Source: Hypericum androsaemum (lineage: Eukaryota; Streptophyta; Magnoliopsida; Malpighiales; Hypericaceae). Taken from it: a stretch of 64,000 nucleotides of DNA. The stretch spans positions 4,836,001 through 4,900,000 of the forward strand of contig OZ023184.1 in the NCBI GenBank assembly GCA_963995505.1, given 5' to 3'. Both the position numbers and the translations under genes were made by a program. Below are positions 48,774-59,259 of the stretch, piece by piece. The notes below the pieces were generated by a model. It was given only the letters and a program-made list of their open reading frames with translations. It did not search any database and was not told where the DNA came from. Positions within the stretch are counted from its first letter, which is position 1. The number at the start of each line of letters is the position of its first letter.

Positions 48774-50223
48774 ATGCCCCCCGCACGTTAACGCTTCGGT
48801 ACGATCAGGCGAGAAGCATTGACGTGGTCCTTCATCTCTGGTTGGCATCCATCAGCTAAGTTAGAATGAAGACGAGCAGCTTGAAGAGATCTAGGCCGTC
48901 TACCCGACCGACTTATAGGGTGACAAGGTGCAAATCTCCAATCGCCTTGTCACCTCGCCTATTGCTTTATTCCCCATAAGTAAGGGGGAGTACTTGCCCC
49001 CCGAGTATGGCACCAATCGGTCGTTGGAATGAAAGGACATCTCGCTTGACCAAACTCGCACACCATACAGACCAGCCATCTACGTTACTCCAGACCATCC
49101 TTATTGGTACTGTGGTCCCGTCATTGAAGGCCACCTCTATGTGGCATATTGCCGGGATGAATGGACATATGTCAGCCATCATAATCTCCACCTTCCCATA
49201 TGACTTTCACCGGATTAGACATTGGTGGATGGAAGATGGAATTATCGGACCAGAGTGGATCAAGTCTCGCCCTTTCCTGTCAAGGTTGGTCATGACCATG
49301 CTAGCCGGGCTGTCATCCTCCTTTTCCTTATTGCGATTCCTGAGGAGCAACTGAAGAAAGGTGTTCGCCACACCCATGCCATCCACGGGTACTCTCTTGA
49401 TCGACTCCTCAAGGATGTGAACCGTGATGCAAAGAGGTTTCTTGCATTCGCCCATTCTTTGGATTGGCCTCACAATGGTGACATCGCCATTGAAGGCTTC
49501 CACAACGAGAATGACATAGGACATCTCTCTTATCTGAGGCTCAGGTGTACCTTCCTCACTCATGTCCCCCTTCAGATGACTGGGTTGGTTGAGTTTTGGC
49601 TTAAAGATGGATGGGAGGGTGAACAACTTGTTGATCGACACCTTGTTTGGGAAGTCTCCAAACTTAACATAACCAATGTCAAGACTGACCGAGATATCTT
49701 TTTCCTTCCGATCGTCCTTGCCTTCACGAAGGTTACTTTTTCTGGAGTGGATCTCGCTTCTCGCCTTAGGTACCCACTCCCAGATCAACTTCTTATGTTG
49801 ATCTTTGGGTGCCTTTGGCCGAACCTTCTTGATGTGCTTGAAATCATTTCCCTTGATTGTCTTAGAGGCTTCAACCTTCTTGACCCGGCCTTGAGTCCAG
49901 GCCGGTTGGTGTGTCACCCATGGGCTAGCTAGAAGGACATTTTGCTCTATCAGCTTGGCCCTTTGTTCCACAAGTTGCCTTTCGAGATCCTTTATAACTT
50001 GCTTTCATTTTTGGACCTTCCTCTCAAGGCGACGTCTCTGAGTCTTAGTCAGGACGCCTTGTGTTGGGGGCCCAGGAGTGACCCTCTTTTTTCCATGCCG
50101 GGTGAAGTTATACCGACGTGGTTTAGACCCGTCTTGAAGGTCCACCTTGATACGAGGGTGATGAAGCCTCCACGTCTCATCGGCTCTCCTTGGATGAAAC
50201 TTTGGAGTCCTTGGAATGCCGCT

Positions 50224-50463
50224 ATCGGGCGGCCGTCCTTGCCCCAAGAGTCTTGCTCTTTGGATTTTAAGGTCGACCTTCCCTCGCTCGGGACAATCGG
50301 CTCCCTTCATATGACAAGAGTTCAAGGCCTTTGGAATGCTGTTATCGGGCGGCCGTCCTTGCCCCAAGAGTCTTGCTCTTTGGATTTTAAGGTCGACCTT
50401 CCCTCGCTCGGGACAATCGGCTCCCTTCATATGACAAGAGTTCAAGGCCTTTGGAATGCTGTT
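50224..50463. repeat. Perfect 120-bp tandem repeat (two full units) in LARD interior
   Basis: 50224-50343 and 50344-50463 are identical except for one or two bases at the edges. Diverged further units flank them (GGAATGCCGCTATCGGGCGG before; TTATCGGGC(G/A)G(C/T)C at about 50463 and 50582 after). On the minus strand each unit encodes 40 residues containing GRPPDNSIPKALNSCHMKGA. Confidence 0.95.
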
Positions 50464-50859
50464 ATCGGGCGGCCTTCCGTGCCCCCCGAGTCTTGTCCAC
50501 CGAGTCTTGGGCTCGGTCTTTATTTTCTTTGGGTCATCAGCTCTCCTCGAACGAAAGGACTTTCGAGCTTTTGGAAAACCATTATCGGGCAGTCGTCCTT
50601 GCACCCCGAGCCTTTCCCTCCACGTCTGAGAGGTCTTTGTTGGCTTTGGCCTCTCTCCTTTTTGGCTTCGTTGGATGCCAACCATAGCAACGAAAGTACT
50701 CGCGGGGGGTTTGATTGCCGGTTGCCCCCTGAGACATTGATGTGAAGCCAAGCCTTCAAATTGAGAGAGTTGAGGTTGTCCTTCCATCCCTTATTGTTGG
50801 GTAGATCCGAACACCAGTTGACGGTTGATGTCATCCTTATCGAGCTCTCCTTGTTGATT

Positions 50860-51110
50860 GAGTCGTCCTCATCGAGCTCTCCTTATTGATTGAGTCGTCC
50901 TCATCGAGCTCATCATCCTCATCGAGCTTTTCTTATCGATTGACGTCGTCCTCATCGAGCTTTTCTTGTTGGTTGACGTCGTCGTCATTGAGCTCGTCAT
51001 CCTCATTGAGCTCTTCTTGTCGGTTGATGTCATCCTCATCGAGCTCATCATCCTCACCGAACTCTTCTTCTCGATTGATGGGATGGCGGTTGTCCTCCTC
51101 GTCTAGGTCC
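50860..51110. repeat. Degenerate GTC/CATCGAGCTC-type repeat encoding an acidic tract
   Basis: Recurring words TCATCGAGCTC and GTCGTCCTCATCGAGC give Asp/Glu-rich minus-strand translation (DEDD, NEDDE, NDDD). Low-complexity expansion inside the retroelement coding remnant. Confidence 0.75.
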
Positions 51111-51849
51111 ATATGTGCTTGATCCATCACTTGGAGGGTCGAGGTAGGATTGGAAACCCTTTAGTCGAACAAATGATTCGTGCAAACATCCCTCCTTTTG
51201 AAAGAGTTTTGGTCGGCCAAGACCCTAGATGGGTATGACCAATCTTGGGTCAGGGCCGGTTGGTAACAGCTCGATTCCTCTTGGAGATTGCTAGCCCTCG
51301 TCCTTGCAGTCTCGTAGTATCCCGAGTGGTTCACTCCTTGTGTCCCCATCCCCAAGTAAGAAGTTGTTTGGTATGGGAGACTCCTAGGGGTTCCTGGTTG
51401 TGGATAATAACCGAACACGCTTGGCATTGGCGGCGCCATGGTATAAGGCATATAACCGGTCCATGATTGTCTGAAGGTTGGTCGGATGGGTAGCGCTTCT
51501 TCCGCACGCCTAACAACGGACTCTTCATAGCATCTTTTGGACTCCTCAGAGCACTTCTGAGGGATGAAGGTGGTATATGTCTCTATCAGAACGACGGGTC
51601 TATAGAACTCTTCGTAGCTCTTTCAAGCAACATATGAGGCATATGACTCTATTGGGATGATGCTTGTCTTAGCTGACTTTTTAGAGAACGCCAAAGTAGT
51701 TGAGTTCCTCCTTGCGTCAACTGAGATGTAGAAGGCGTTGGCTCCTTAGAGGGAACCGGCGCAACAGAGTTGTTGGTCGTCTTGGTTGAGCGAAGTAAGA
51801 CCGCCTTCTCAGACGCCCTCCTTAGTCCCACCGAGCGTGCCAAAAAATA

Positions 51850-54140
51850 TGTTGCAGAGAAAGTGGGTACAAGAACGTCAAGACTACCCGAGACGGATCC
51901 AGAGTGATTGTCCCAAGGTCGGCCTAACGGAAAGGGTGAAAAAAGAGCTAGACTACGAGCTACGAGCTAAGGAAACGATAAAGTGTAAATAAGTTTGTTT
52001 GTTATGTTGTTGGTTGATTGATGTCCGTTCTCTCGCCCGAGCCCTCCTTATATAGAGTACCTTGACCTAACCTCCGTGTCCTCAGAATAGGAAATCCTAA
52101 ACTGCCTCCAAAACCTTCGGCTCTAAGTCTCAACCTCGAGAGATCCGCTTCAAGTTATTTGTTCCTAATATGACGGGATCCTCTCGGCTTAGTACAAGCC
52201 ATCTTCCTTAAACAAGCAGATCCTGTCCTTGAATAGGAAGCTTTCAAAATGTGACGACCAAGCAATCGCGGCCTAAAAAGGAACTTACCAAGTCTTGCCA
52301 AACATTGAGAATCTCTGCTCAAGTTAGAAAAATAAAGATTGTCTTGACCTTCTCGAATCTTCCACGCAAAATCTTGGCTCAAGTCCGTCATGTCTAAATA
52401 GCTTATCGCCTTTAGGCCCAAAGCGAACTCCAAAACGGGCCCAAGTCTCCCGCCTCCCCGAAACAAAAAGGCTCCATGTATACCGAGCCTTCCCGCCTTT
52501 AGGCCCGAAGCGGGCCTTACCGCCCATGAGCTCCATCGCCTTGCTTACCGCCAGCTCCTCCGAGCGGGCTCATTCCGCTCAGGCCCTAGGCGGAATTCTT
52601 CTTCCGCCCGGGCTAGCGAACCTCTTCCGATCGCCCGGCCTCTCGCTTACAAAATCTGAGATGAAAGGCAAGCATTACCGCCCTTAGATCCGAGGCGAAA
52701 CTTACTACCCATGAGCCATCCCTATCGTCTCTCTTACCGCCAGCTCTTCCAAGTGGGCTCCTTCCGCTCATATTCCAAAGCGGATCCTACCGCCCATGCT
52801 TGCACATGAAGGGCAGTATAGTACCGCTCCTAGGCCCTAGGCGGCCCATCTCCTTGAAGCCCTCCCGCTTGCACAAGTAAGGCGGTATATACCTCCCGCC
52901 TTAGAGTGGACTGAGTGATCCAATGGGCCGTCCAAAGATAATGACGAGTCCGAACCTCTCCACGCAAACCCGGAGGTAAGTCACCAAGAACTTGAAGTAG
53001 GAGGACGTCTACCGCCAAGTCCAAAGTGGGATGGCGTCCACTACCAAGCTTAAAGCGAGACGGCGTCCACTCGGACATCCGCTTCAAGGGCCGAGGTGCC
53101 CACCCGGACATATCACTTCACGGTTCGAGATGCACAACCCAGACATCCCACTTCGAGGACAAAGGCGTCCAACCCGGACATCCAGCTTCTCGAGCCAAGG
53201 CATCCAACCGGCCATCCCATTTCACGAGCCGAGACGTCCACCCGGACACTTCGAAGGTCAAAACACCCTCCAAGCTCCCGCCTCGAAGGTTAAAGTGACT
53301 ATCTATGCTCCCGCCTTGTAGGTCAAAGTGACCATCTGGGCTCTTGCTTTGTAGGTCAAAGCAACCATCCGGCCTCCCGCCTTGTAGTCCAAAGCGACAT
53401 ATGGCCTCCTGCCTTGTAGGTCGAAGCAACCATCCAGGCTAAGCCTTCTGCCCACATTTTTGACTTGCTTCCACCCCGAATCCGAAGACATCACAAACTA
53501 CAACGATCTATGTCTTGGCGTCGCACAGAAACTTCAATCGTCTCAATCCGAGCTCCGGATAGAAAGTTATGAGTATTTTACTGAGGAGCATCGCCCAGGC
53601 AGGCGGGAAGCGGACCGAACTGGTTCAAAGTATGCTCATCTTGAAGTAGATTTCTGACTACATTCTACTTCGAATTGGAAAAAGTTGTAAACTATAAAGT
53701 TATAGATATTTGTCTTGCCTTTCCATAGCCGAAAGAATCAGCTCAATCTAATATTCGAGTCAAAATATACCGCCAATCTACCAAAGATGAATATTTGGCA
53801 TCGAAGGACAATAAACTAAGGTGGTCTACCGTCACCGGTCTCAACCAAGGAGAGACCATCATTGGGAGACCGTCATCGGTCTTGACCAAGAGAAGACCAT
53901 TATCAATTTCTACCCAACTCAAGACCGGAAGCAACCTCTTTGAGATGACACCAATCACCGGTCATCCGACACCGGTCTCTTCGGGACGATACCGAACATC
54001 GATCACCCGACATTGATCTCTCTGGGATGACACCACCCACTTTTAGACCATGCCGGTCATCTGTCACCCGGTCACTTTTAGACTGCACCGGAGAGCTCAA
54101 GATATCGTTGATAATTTGAGATTATTTTTGTGCCTCAACA
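51850..54140 (-). repeat. 5' LTR of the LARD element
   Basis: 2291 bp, collinear with 46602-48773 at high identity by eye apart from the extra about 120 bp at 52137-52255 and a few short indels (for example near 53500, where the left copy has an extra AAGTCGTAG). Confidence 0.9.
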
Positions 54141-54145
54141 ATTAC

Positions 54146-56122
54146 AAATACGAAAGGAATTATAAAAAAATTACAAATAAGTGCCCAGTCAGTCACGAGC
54201 GGCCAACAACTCTTGCACGCGAGCGCTCGGCTAGCCTTTTCCCTTTTTTTCTTCGTTGTCCATTAGCTACGACTGAGCGGGCATATTGCCCTGTTGTGGG
54301 TAGCCTGAGACTATCTGATACGTGATCCGCTCGGTTAGCCGAGCGGCGATCGTGATCAATTTTTTTAAAATCTTAATCCAATCATAATCCTAATGATACG
54401 TGACACAATATTATTCGTTTAAATATATACTAGTGAATATTATTTGTTTGGTTATAATAATTAATATTATCTTTAGATAAAAATATAAAATATAAAAATT
54501 AGTAATTTTTAATTCTTTATGAATAGGACCCAATATTGATATATTTTGATACATAATTTTGTATTCCAACTTTTGACAAATGTAACTCGATCGATTATTG
54601 ACTTCAACCATAGATTCGACATTCTTACACTCCGAATTTGGAGAAGTCATAAACCAAAAAGTTATAGATATACGTCTCACCTTCGCAATTTAGTAATTTT
54701 AAAATTCTATATAAATAGAACCCAATATTAATATATTTTGATACACAATCTTGTATTCCAACTTTGGACGCTTGTAACTCGATCGAATATTAACTTCAAA
54801 CGTATGTTCGACATTCTTACACTCCAATTTTGGAGAAGTAATAAACTAAAAAGTTATAGATATACGTCTCACCTTCGTAAAGCAACTCGAACAATCGAAC
54901 TCCGGAATAAGAAGTCGTGGCTCCCCAACCGAAACACATCCTCGTAATTTGCTCGACTATTGACTTCATACGTATTTTGACGTTCTTACACTCCGAATTT
55001 GAAGAAGTCATAAACTAAAAAGTTGTAGATATATGTTTCACTTTTGCAAACAACTTGAATCAAATCAATCAGACTTTAGAATAAGAAGGTGTGGAAACTC
55101 GTCATCGTAACTCGCTCGACTATTGACTTCGAACGTATTTTCAAAAACTATTTGTAGCTCGATTTATTTTATAATTTTGCATTCCAACTTTTGTAAACTT
55201 AATTTTTTTCTTGTTATAATTATGGACGCATAATTTTATATATTTATTATAATTTATATGTAAATATAAATTAAATTATAGATAATATGTGAATGAAAGG
55301 GAAATTATTTATTTATTTGGTGAGCGAATTGGATGAGATCACTAATAAAGATGGTAAAAAATTAGATTGGATTGAATAGTAGTTTGATGAGAGATAAATT
55401 AATTAATTATTTGGTGACGTAGGTTAATATATAGCCTCATTGGGACATCTCTTTTTTTAGAAAACATTGGAACATCTCTTGGTAGCTGTGGATCTTGGTC
55501 TCTTGTTCATAATATTTACGATCTATTTTTATTGTTGAAAAAATATTTTTGGAATAATAATTCTTTTAAAATTTTCATGGCTTTGTCTTAGACTAATCAT
55601 TAAATTTAGCAATGTTTTGAAAATCTCGATCTGATTGGCGGTTCAGGACCCAAGATCAATCCTGAGTCATTTTTACACTTAAACTCTTATGTTGATTAAA
55701 CCGGTGTAAAATATTGGTTCAATTGGTTAGTTCACCTGGTTAAACCATTTTCAATTTTCAATTTTTTGGAAAATTGTATTTATTGATTTTTATTTTATTA
55801 AAAGTTATTAATTATAATTTAAATACTTATACATTTTATATTTAAAATATGGTTTTTCAGAAATTTTAAATAAAATGAGTGTATATGTATAATTATTTGA
55901 CATTCGTAATATTCTGAAAGTATGGCCGAACAACATGGGCCTCCATCAGCAACTTAGCATCGGCCCAATGAGGTTCAACATGTTGAGAACTAGAATGGCC
56001 CATTGAATTGGCTGAGTTGGGCTCTGTTCATGGCCTAAATAAACGGGCTTTCTCATTAAGCAATTACAGGTCGAAAACGGCACCGTTTCGTTTGTTGCGC
56101 CAGTAGTGCCAGCTGGTGCACA
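54146..56122. other. AT-rich region with older tandem repeats, then spacer
   Basis: 54146-54360 is a GC-richer patch with CGAGCGG words in both orientations. 54360-55140 holds the tandem repeats described separately. 55140-56122 is AT-rich spacer without a supported gene. Confidence 0.5.
54501..55140. repeat. Tandem repeats of about 190 bp (two full, two partial units)
   Basis: Unit 1 about 54501-54693, unit 2 about 54694-54884, partial units near 54950-55045 and 55100-55140. Shared words: ACCCAATATT(G/A)ATATATTTT, TTGTATTCCAACTTT, GTAACTCGATCGA, GACATTCTTACACTCC and AAAAAGTTATAGATATACGT. A similar word (AACTATAAAGTTATAGATAT) occurs in both LTRs of the LARD (near 48322 and 53690). Confidence 0.8.
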
Positions 56123-56131
56123 TTATAAATA

Positions 56132-57067
56132 GGGAAAAGTCCACTTTAGTACCCTGTGGTATCGATCAAAATCATTTTAGCACACTGTGGTAAAAAACTG
56201 ATCAATCGAGTCATACTTATTCCAATTAACATCAAAAAGGGCCTCGGGCAGCTGCTCGGAGCTGCTCGAACCCTGCCCGGGCTACGTGGCCAGCCACGTC
56301 ACCAATTTTCGATGACGTGGCGCCACGTGGAGAGGAGGAGGAGGAGGAGCAGGCGGGGAGGAGGAGGAGGCGGGGAGGAGGAGGAGAAGGAGGAGGAGGA
56401 GGCGGGGAGGAGAAGGAGGAGGACGCGGGGAGGAGGAGGAGGAGGGGGAGGAGGACGCGGGGAGGAGGAGGAGGACGCGGGGAGGAGGAGGAGGAGGAGG
56501 AGGAGGAGGAGGAGGAGGACGCAGGGAGGAGGAGGGGGGAAGGAGGAGGAGGACGCGGGGAGGAGGAGGCGGAGGAGGAGGAGGAGGAGGAGGAGGAGGG
56601 GGGAAGGAGATGGATTCCGGGATTCCGGGTCCTCCGCGTCCTCCTCCTCCTCCTCCTCCTCCTCCTCCTCCTCCTCCCCGCGTTCCCTCCTCCTCCTCCT
56701 CCCCGTATTCCCTCCTCCTCTTCCTCCTCCTCCTCCTCCTCCGCCTCCTCCTCCCCACGTCCTCCTCCTCTTTCCCCCCTCGTCCTCCCCGCGTCCTCCT
56801 CCTCCCCGCGTCCTCCTCCTCCTCCTCCTCCCCGCCTCCTCCTCCTCCTCCTCCTCTCTACGTGGCGCCACGTCATCAAAAATTGGTGACGTGGCTGGCC
56901 ATGTAGCCCGGGCAGGGTTCGGGTAGGTTCGGGTAGCTCCGGGCAGCTGCCCGAGGCCCTTTTTGATGTTAATTGGAATAAGTATGACTCGATTGATCGA
57001 TTTTTTACCACAGGGGTACTAAAGTGATTTTGGTCGATACCACAGGGTACTAAAGTGGACTTTTTCC
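56132..57067. mobile_element. Non-autonomous Mutator-like element E: a GGA/TCC foldback
   Basis: Left end GGGAAAAGTCCACTTTAGTA; right end is its inverse (TACTAAAGTGGACTTTTTCC). The exact 9-bp target duplication TTATAAATA lies at 56123-56131 and 57068-57076. TIRs of about 200 bp flow into a (GGA)n half (about 56328-56605) and a (TCC)n half (about 56638-56860) around a centre near 56607-56637. The whole element is therefore close to one 0.94-kb imperfect palindrome. Long Glu/Gly/Arg- or Pro/Ser-rich frames on all strands are products of the repeat and are not genes. Confidence 0.95.
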
Positions 57068-57102
57068 TTATAAATATCGTTGCTCTACGAACATATTAGT
57101 AC

Positions 57103-59259
57103 GGGAAAAGGACAGCTAAGTACCCTGTAGTTTCACATTTTTACAACGGGGTATTTTGTGATTTCAAATTGGTAATTTAGTCTCTGTAGTTTTCGAAAAT
57201 TATCCCGGGCATGTCCAAGGTAGCTACTCGTCCATATGATCTTCAAACGACGTCGTTTTTGGTCTTACGTGGCTGGCACGTGGGTGCCGAGTAGGATAAA
57301 TTACTGCTGACTTGTAATGTGACTAATTATATAAATAGTTTCCAATTTATTTATATTTTTGCAAAAAAATCTATTATTTAAATAATATAAAAAACTGATT
57401 TTTCTCTCTCATCTCTACTTCTCCCCTTCTTTTTTCTCCCTCCTCCCACCTTTCTCCCTCTCCTTCGACCCCATCTCCCTCCTTTTTGACACCAACTCCA
57501 TCCTTTCCTCAATTAACTCAACATGGTTGGGTTTGAATGCATAATTAATGCATTTGGCCCAAGCTGAAAAGTCCAAGCTGAGGATGGGAGAACCATTACC
57601 ACATCGAAAATTGCAAGAGACTTTTTCCTGTGTATAAGGAGAAGTTCCAAGCTGGTGTAACATTAAATATTCTACCTGAAGAGCTGACCGAGGCTACTTG
57701 CGAGGATGGTGCGCAGCACCATCCGAGCACGAGCACGCGCACGTGTACGCACGTGTGCGTGTGCGCAAATCACATAGGACGCAGGTCGCAATAGGCACTT
57801 TGTGGCGTACTTTGCACGTGCGCATATAAGCTCCCAGAATACTGAAGGGACGCGAGTGTACTGCATGCCTGCCGAAGGGGTGCCTATGACCTCCAAAGAG
57901 CCACAAACGAATTGGCTGGAGAGGCACCTGAAGGGCAGCCTGCCTGCTGGCCGAACGAACACGTCTCTTCAGAATTGCTTTGTGCCCCTTCGGAAGTGCC
58001 TGCCTCCACTCCATCCAGTGCCTATAAATAGGCCCCTCCCCCTCATTTGTAACTCACCCCACTACAACTTGCATAAGCATTCGTTAGCAATTGTAGGCTC
58101 TCTCTCCCTCTCTCAGAAAGTTGCGAATATCCAAGGTTCGCCTGAAGCTTTGAGGGTCGTTGTGCTACGAACTCGGAAGCAGCCTAGTCTTTGTATCTTG
58201 GGGACGATTGCAGCAGTCCGTAAGCACTGAATACGGGACAATCTTGTCTTACGGAGAAAGAATCCAACTCTTGCCTCGACTATAAAGATCCTAATCAAGT
58301 ACACCACCTCCAACAAATAACTTCCTCCTCACCTCTAACTCCAATTCATTATTAGCTATCCTGACCAGAAAAATTAAAACGATATAACATATTTTAGTAA
58401 GCTTCTAAGGAGGAGATGGGTGCTTGGTCTGTTGCTCCTTTCCTTCCTTTAAAGACGATACCCCACGTCTTTGAACAAAACATCTCTCTTTTTCCCTTTT
58501 GTAGAAAATCCAACAAGAGGAATCGCCTATCCTTCATTTTGGTAAGTTAATTCTTTTTCTTTTTCCTGGGGTTTATACATTATTTTTTGTGGGTTTTCTT
58601 TCTTATTTTTTTTTGGTTTTGATTTTTTTAAATTAATTTTGATTGGGTAGGTGGCAAGGTAATTTGGGCCATCCATATTCGAGACGTCCAAGTTGAAGGT
58701 GTTGTTCTTGGGTGTGGATAAGAAGAAGCATCCCGGAACCTCCCGAGGACTTACACGCTCACCCATAGTGATATAACCTCTAAGCTCACCTTAGCAATCT
58801 CCCAGACCAACCGACAAAGAGGGAGATGGCGGCTTGGAGTTGGAGGTGGGGAGGAAGTTTTGAGTTAATTGAGGGAAGAATGGAGATGGAGTCGAAGGAG
58901 AGGGAGAAAGGTGGGAGGAGAGACGGAAGGGAAGGGGAGAGGTAGAGATGATAGAGAAAAATAACTTTTTTTATAAGTATTTAAATAATAGATTTTTTAA
59001 TAAAAATATAAATAAATTAGAGACTATTTATATAATTAGCCACATTACTAGTCAGTTGGAACTTATCCAACTCAGCACTCGCGCGTCAACCACGTTGGAC
59101 CAAAAATGATGTCGTTCGAAGACCATATGGACGGGTAGCTACCCTGGACCTGCCCGAAATTTTTTTTGAAAGCTACAGGGACTAAATTACCAATTTAAAA
59201 CCATAGAGTACCCCGTTGTAAAAATATGAAACTACAGGGTACTTATCTGTCCTTTTCCC
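57103..59259. mobile_element. Long-TIR Mutator-like element F with a nested solo LTR
   Basis: Left end GGGAAAAGGACAGCTAAGTA, right end its inverse (TACTTATCTGTCCTTTTCCC). The inverted repeats reach about 400 bp (57103-57523 and about 58850-59259), including AAACGACGTCGTTTTTGG versus CCAAAAATGATGTCGTT and the CCTCAATTAACTC versus GAGTTAATTGAGG blocks. The 9-bp target duplication TATTAGTAC/TGTTAGTAC (57094-57102, 59260-59268) matches 8/9. No transposase. The left arm is interrupted by a solo LTR; the remaining interior (58316-58850) has no recognisable gene. It lies 35 bp from element E. Confidence 0.88.
57524..58315 (+). mobile_element. Solo LTR of the same copia family as 16.0-22.2 kb, nested in MULE F
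   Basis: On the + strand this copy matches the reverse complement of the copia LTRs. Shared features are a TTTGAATGCAT...TTAATGCATTTGGCC opening, GCGAGGATGGTGCGCA, a CGAGCACGAGCACG repeat, the CCGAAGGGGTGCC and AGGCACCTGAAGGGCAGCC blocks, and the end AAGATCCTAATCAAGTACACCACCTC followed by CAACA. CAACA directly flanks both sides (57519-57523 and 58311-58315), consistent with a 5-bp target duplication, although the exact LTR terminus is ambiguous because the LTR itself tends to end in ACA. No internal sequence remains. Confidence 0.82.

Larger units (their letters stand above)
48967..51451 (-). pseudogene. Degenerate gag-protease-like coding remnant of the LARD element
   Basis: Minus-strand frames at 51451-51161, 51130-50933, 50787-50005, 49971-49207 and 49191-48967 follow each other. 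The first is Tyr/Pro/Gln-rich. The second is very acidic (Asp/Glu/Asn repeats). The third carries 40-aa tandem repeats. The fourth is Lys/Arg-rich, then contains a segment resembling a retroviral-type aspartic protease (VHILEESIKRVPVDGMGVAN; the usual active site would be D-G/S-G/A) and a GRDLIHSG...SSIHQ segment. That segment matches the LLGRDWIH...PSSLHQ motif seen downstream of the protease in plant gypsy polyproteins. Stops separate the frames. No polymerase follows, so mobilisation would need proteins in trans. Confidence 0.6.
46602..54140 (-). mobile_element. Large non-autonomous LTR retrotransposon (LARD-like, Ty3/gypsy-derived)
   Basis: Long direct LTRs at 46602-48773 and 51850-54140 begin TGTTG(C) and end CAACA on the + strand. 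The 5-bp target duplication ATTAC is exact at 46597-46601 and 54141-54145. A polypurine tract (GTGCGGGGGGCAT on the minus strand, 48774-48786) adjoins the left LTR, so the element reads on the minus strand and its 5' LTR is the right copy. A putative primer-binding site TTGGCACGCTCGGTGGGAC (minus strand, about 51825-51845) adjoins the right LTR. The 3.1 kb interior has gag/protease-like remnants but no reverse transcriptase, RNase H or integrase. The LTRs are very similar, suggesting a fairly recent insertion. The right LTR has about 120 bp (52137-52255) that the left lacks. Confidence 0.93.

Noticed and set aside
49222..50745. Long + strand frames (236 and 267 aa) in the LARD interior
   Set aside because: Polypurine tract and PBS positions put the element on the minus strand, and the minus-strand frames carry the protease-like motifs; the + frames are their complements.
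56156..57011. Several overlapping 150-260 aa frames on both strands
   Set aside because: Products of the GGA/TCC foldback of MULE E, with no non-repetitive coding content.
57802..58230. 142-aa + strand frame
   Set aside because: Lies wholly within the nested solo copia LTR; similar accidental frames occur in the other LTR copies.
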